DNA of 24,483 nt, taken from the NCBI GenBank assembly GCA_047629355.1, contig JBLHWU010000091.1:1-24483 (forward strand). The letters run 5' to 3'. Below are positions 23,650 through 24,483 of this stretch, piece after piece; the stretch's first letter is position 1; every line of letters begins with the position of its first letter. A model generated the notes under the pieces. That model made no database searches and was not told the DNA's origin. It saw only the letters and a list, made by a program, of their open reading frames with translations. The position numbers were made by a program, and so were the translations under genes. The DNA is from CAYUNA01 sp047629355. GTDB lineage: Bacteria > Bacteroidota > Bacteroidia > Chitinophagales > Saprospiraceae.

Positions 23650-23811
23650 AGTACGTGACACTATTTATTGGGGTAATTTGAAAACATCTTTATTCCGCTA
23701 TTTTCCTCTTAAAAATAGTTCCGTGATGTAGACCATGCAACGATTTTTAAAAGAAAACTATCGAAAAAATCTTGCTTTCAAATTTTACCCCAATAAATAA
23801 TGTCACGTACT
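23650..23811. mobile_element. Complete MITE-like element, family C
   Basis: The 162-bp element has terminal inverted repeats AGTACGTGACACTATTTATT (left, continuing GGGGTAATTTGAAAA) and, from the right on the other strand, AGTACGTGACATTATTTATT (continuing GGGGTAAAATTTGAAA). TA dinucleotides flank both ends (23648-23649 and 23812-23813), which fits TA-target transposition of the IS630/Tc1 type. It has no gene. Its right 94 bases are identical to the window's first 94. Confidence 0.8.
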
Positions 23812-23898
23812 TAGCTAAGGCAATAATTTTTTTTCTTCATTAGACTTTATTTGCAAAAATAATCCATATTCACGCACAAGAGAAATAAAGCGCAAAAA

Positions 23899-24483
23899 AT
23901 GGATTATATAAAAATACGAAGTCGCCCAGAAAGTTTCCAATCACTCACATCTGTGACAGTTGAGGAATTCGATGAAATGTTAGCCTATTTTGAACGAGAG
24001 ATTAAATGGGAATTCCGATTAAATTCTCGTGGAAAATGCGCAAAAATCGTGGGTGCCTCCCAAATGTATTACCTGATGTTTCAATCTTTCTATTTTTCAC
24101 ATTAATCTACCTGAAAAATAACCCTTTGCAAGAATACCATGGAGCTTCATTTGGTATGTCACAGGAAGTTGTTTCGGTTATGATAAATAAAGGTCTCAAA
24201 GCCTTACAACGAACGCTAACAAAAATGGGGTTTCGTCCATGTAGAGATGGAGGATATTTCGAGAATTTTTTAGAAAATTTTCGCTCAAAAGGTACTGATA
24301 ACGATGATGATGGAGAGGATAGCAATCATTTTTATGTTGATGCAAGTGACACTCATATCAATCGCCCAAAAGAGAAAGAAGAGCAAAAATCGCAGTATAG
24401 CGGAAAGCATAAAACTCATGGAATAAAAAATACTTTCGTAAGTGACGAAAAGGTAAAAATTCTTTACTTAGGTCCAACCACTA
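23899..24483 (+). pseudogene. IS5-type DDE transposase, split by a -1 frameshift, partial
   Basis: The first frame (23899-24105, 68 codons) reads MDYIKIRSRPESFQSLTSVT then VEEFDEMLAYFERE, matching the HTH_Tnp_4 N-terminal domain. After about 24046 the homology moves to the -1 frame: LPDVSIFLFFTLIYLKNNPL, then QEYHGASFGMSQE, FYVDASDTHINRPKEK (first catalytic Asp) and QYSGKHKTHGIKNT, open to the window edge. This is the DDE_Tnp_4 transposase. The switch point is close to the A-run at 24042-24046 (C-AAA-AAT), and the two frames overlap by about 100 bases (24006-24105). It could be programmed -1 frameshifting as in some IS elements, or a simple disabling mutation. The 3' end lies outside the window. 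Confidence 0.8.

Overview
The window looks like a low-GC Bacteroidota chromosome segment, most likely from the Saprospiria (Lewinella/Haliscomenobacter-like). The lineage is inferred from four things: C-terminal type IX secretion (T9SS) type A sorting domains on three proteins, TAnnTTTG-type -7 promoter boxes, the lack of clear Shine-Dalgarno sites, and the gene families present.

Layout. Positions 1-94 are the right half of a small inverted-repeat element (MITE-like, family C); a full copy with an identical right half lies at 23650-23811. Positions 95-620 hold a decayed two-component-propeller sensor fragment. Next come a secreted M28 zinc peptidase (621-2237, +), a 54-residue Bacteroidota-type protein too short for ordinary ORF calling (2284-2448, -), gltX (2519-4069, -) and a NodB polysaccharide deacetylase (4487-5140, +). 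Positions 5440-8007 (-) hold a secreted N-formylglutamate-amidohydrolase-like protein with a T9SS tail and a membrane PAP2 phosphatase. Positions 8218-15807 (-) hold two tandem paralogous metzincin proteases of about 1,220-1,240 residues, with the same domain order: propeptide, HExxHxxxxxH protease, Ig/FnIII-like modules, P-domain, cadherin-like module and T9SS tail. Then come a small Gly-rich membrane protein (16231-16794, +), a LEA-like amphipathic helical protein (17373-18563, -), inorganic pyrophosphatase (19364-20089, +), a DUF1080 protein (20165-20965, -) and cysS (21127-22638, -). The right edge (22654-24483) is a graveyard of mobile-element ends plus a frameshifted IS5-type transposase that runs off the window.

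The most unusual content is intergenic. Five copies of a roughly 135-bp composite element (6804, 11932, 17173, 18630, 20985) each carry three hairpins in fixed order: an AT-rich 'A' stem, a GC-rich central stem and a long 'B' stem. Stem sequences differ between copies while pairing is kept, so the structure appears to be conserved by compensatory change. A second hairpin family (5151 and 19055) shows the same behaviour. One composite copy sits inside a 258-bp inverted-repeat element flanked by an 8-bp target duplication at the stop codon of the PAP2 gene. Two nearly full-length palindromes (16844-17011 and 17010-17170) abut another copy, and one of them shares its core with the family C MITE.

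Functionally, the genes combine housekeeping aminoacyl-tRNA synthetases and pyrophosphatase with an extracellular degradative set: M28 peptidase, two T9SS metzincins, a T9SS amidohydrolase, DUF1080 and a polysaccharide deacetylase. This would suit a bacterium feeding on proteins and polymers. No tRNA, rRNA or CRISPR array was seen.
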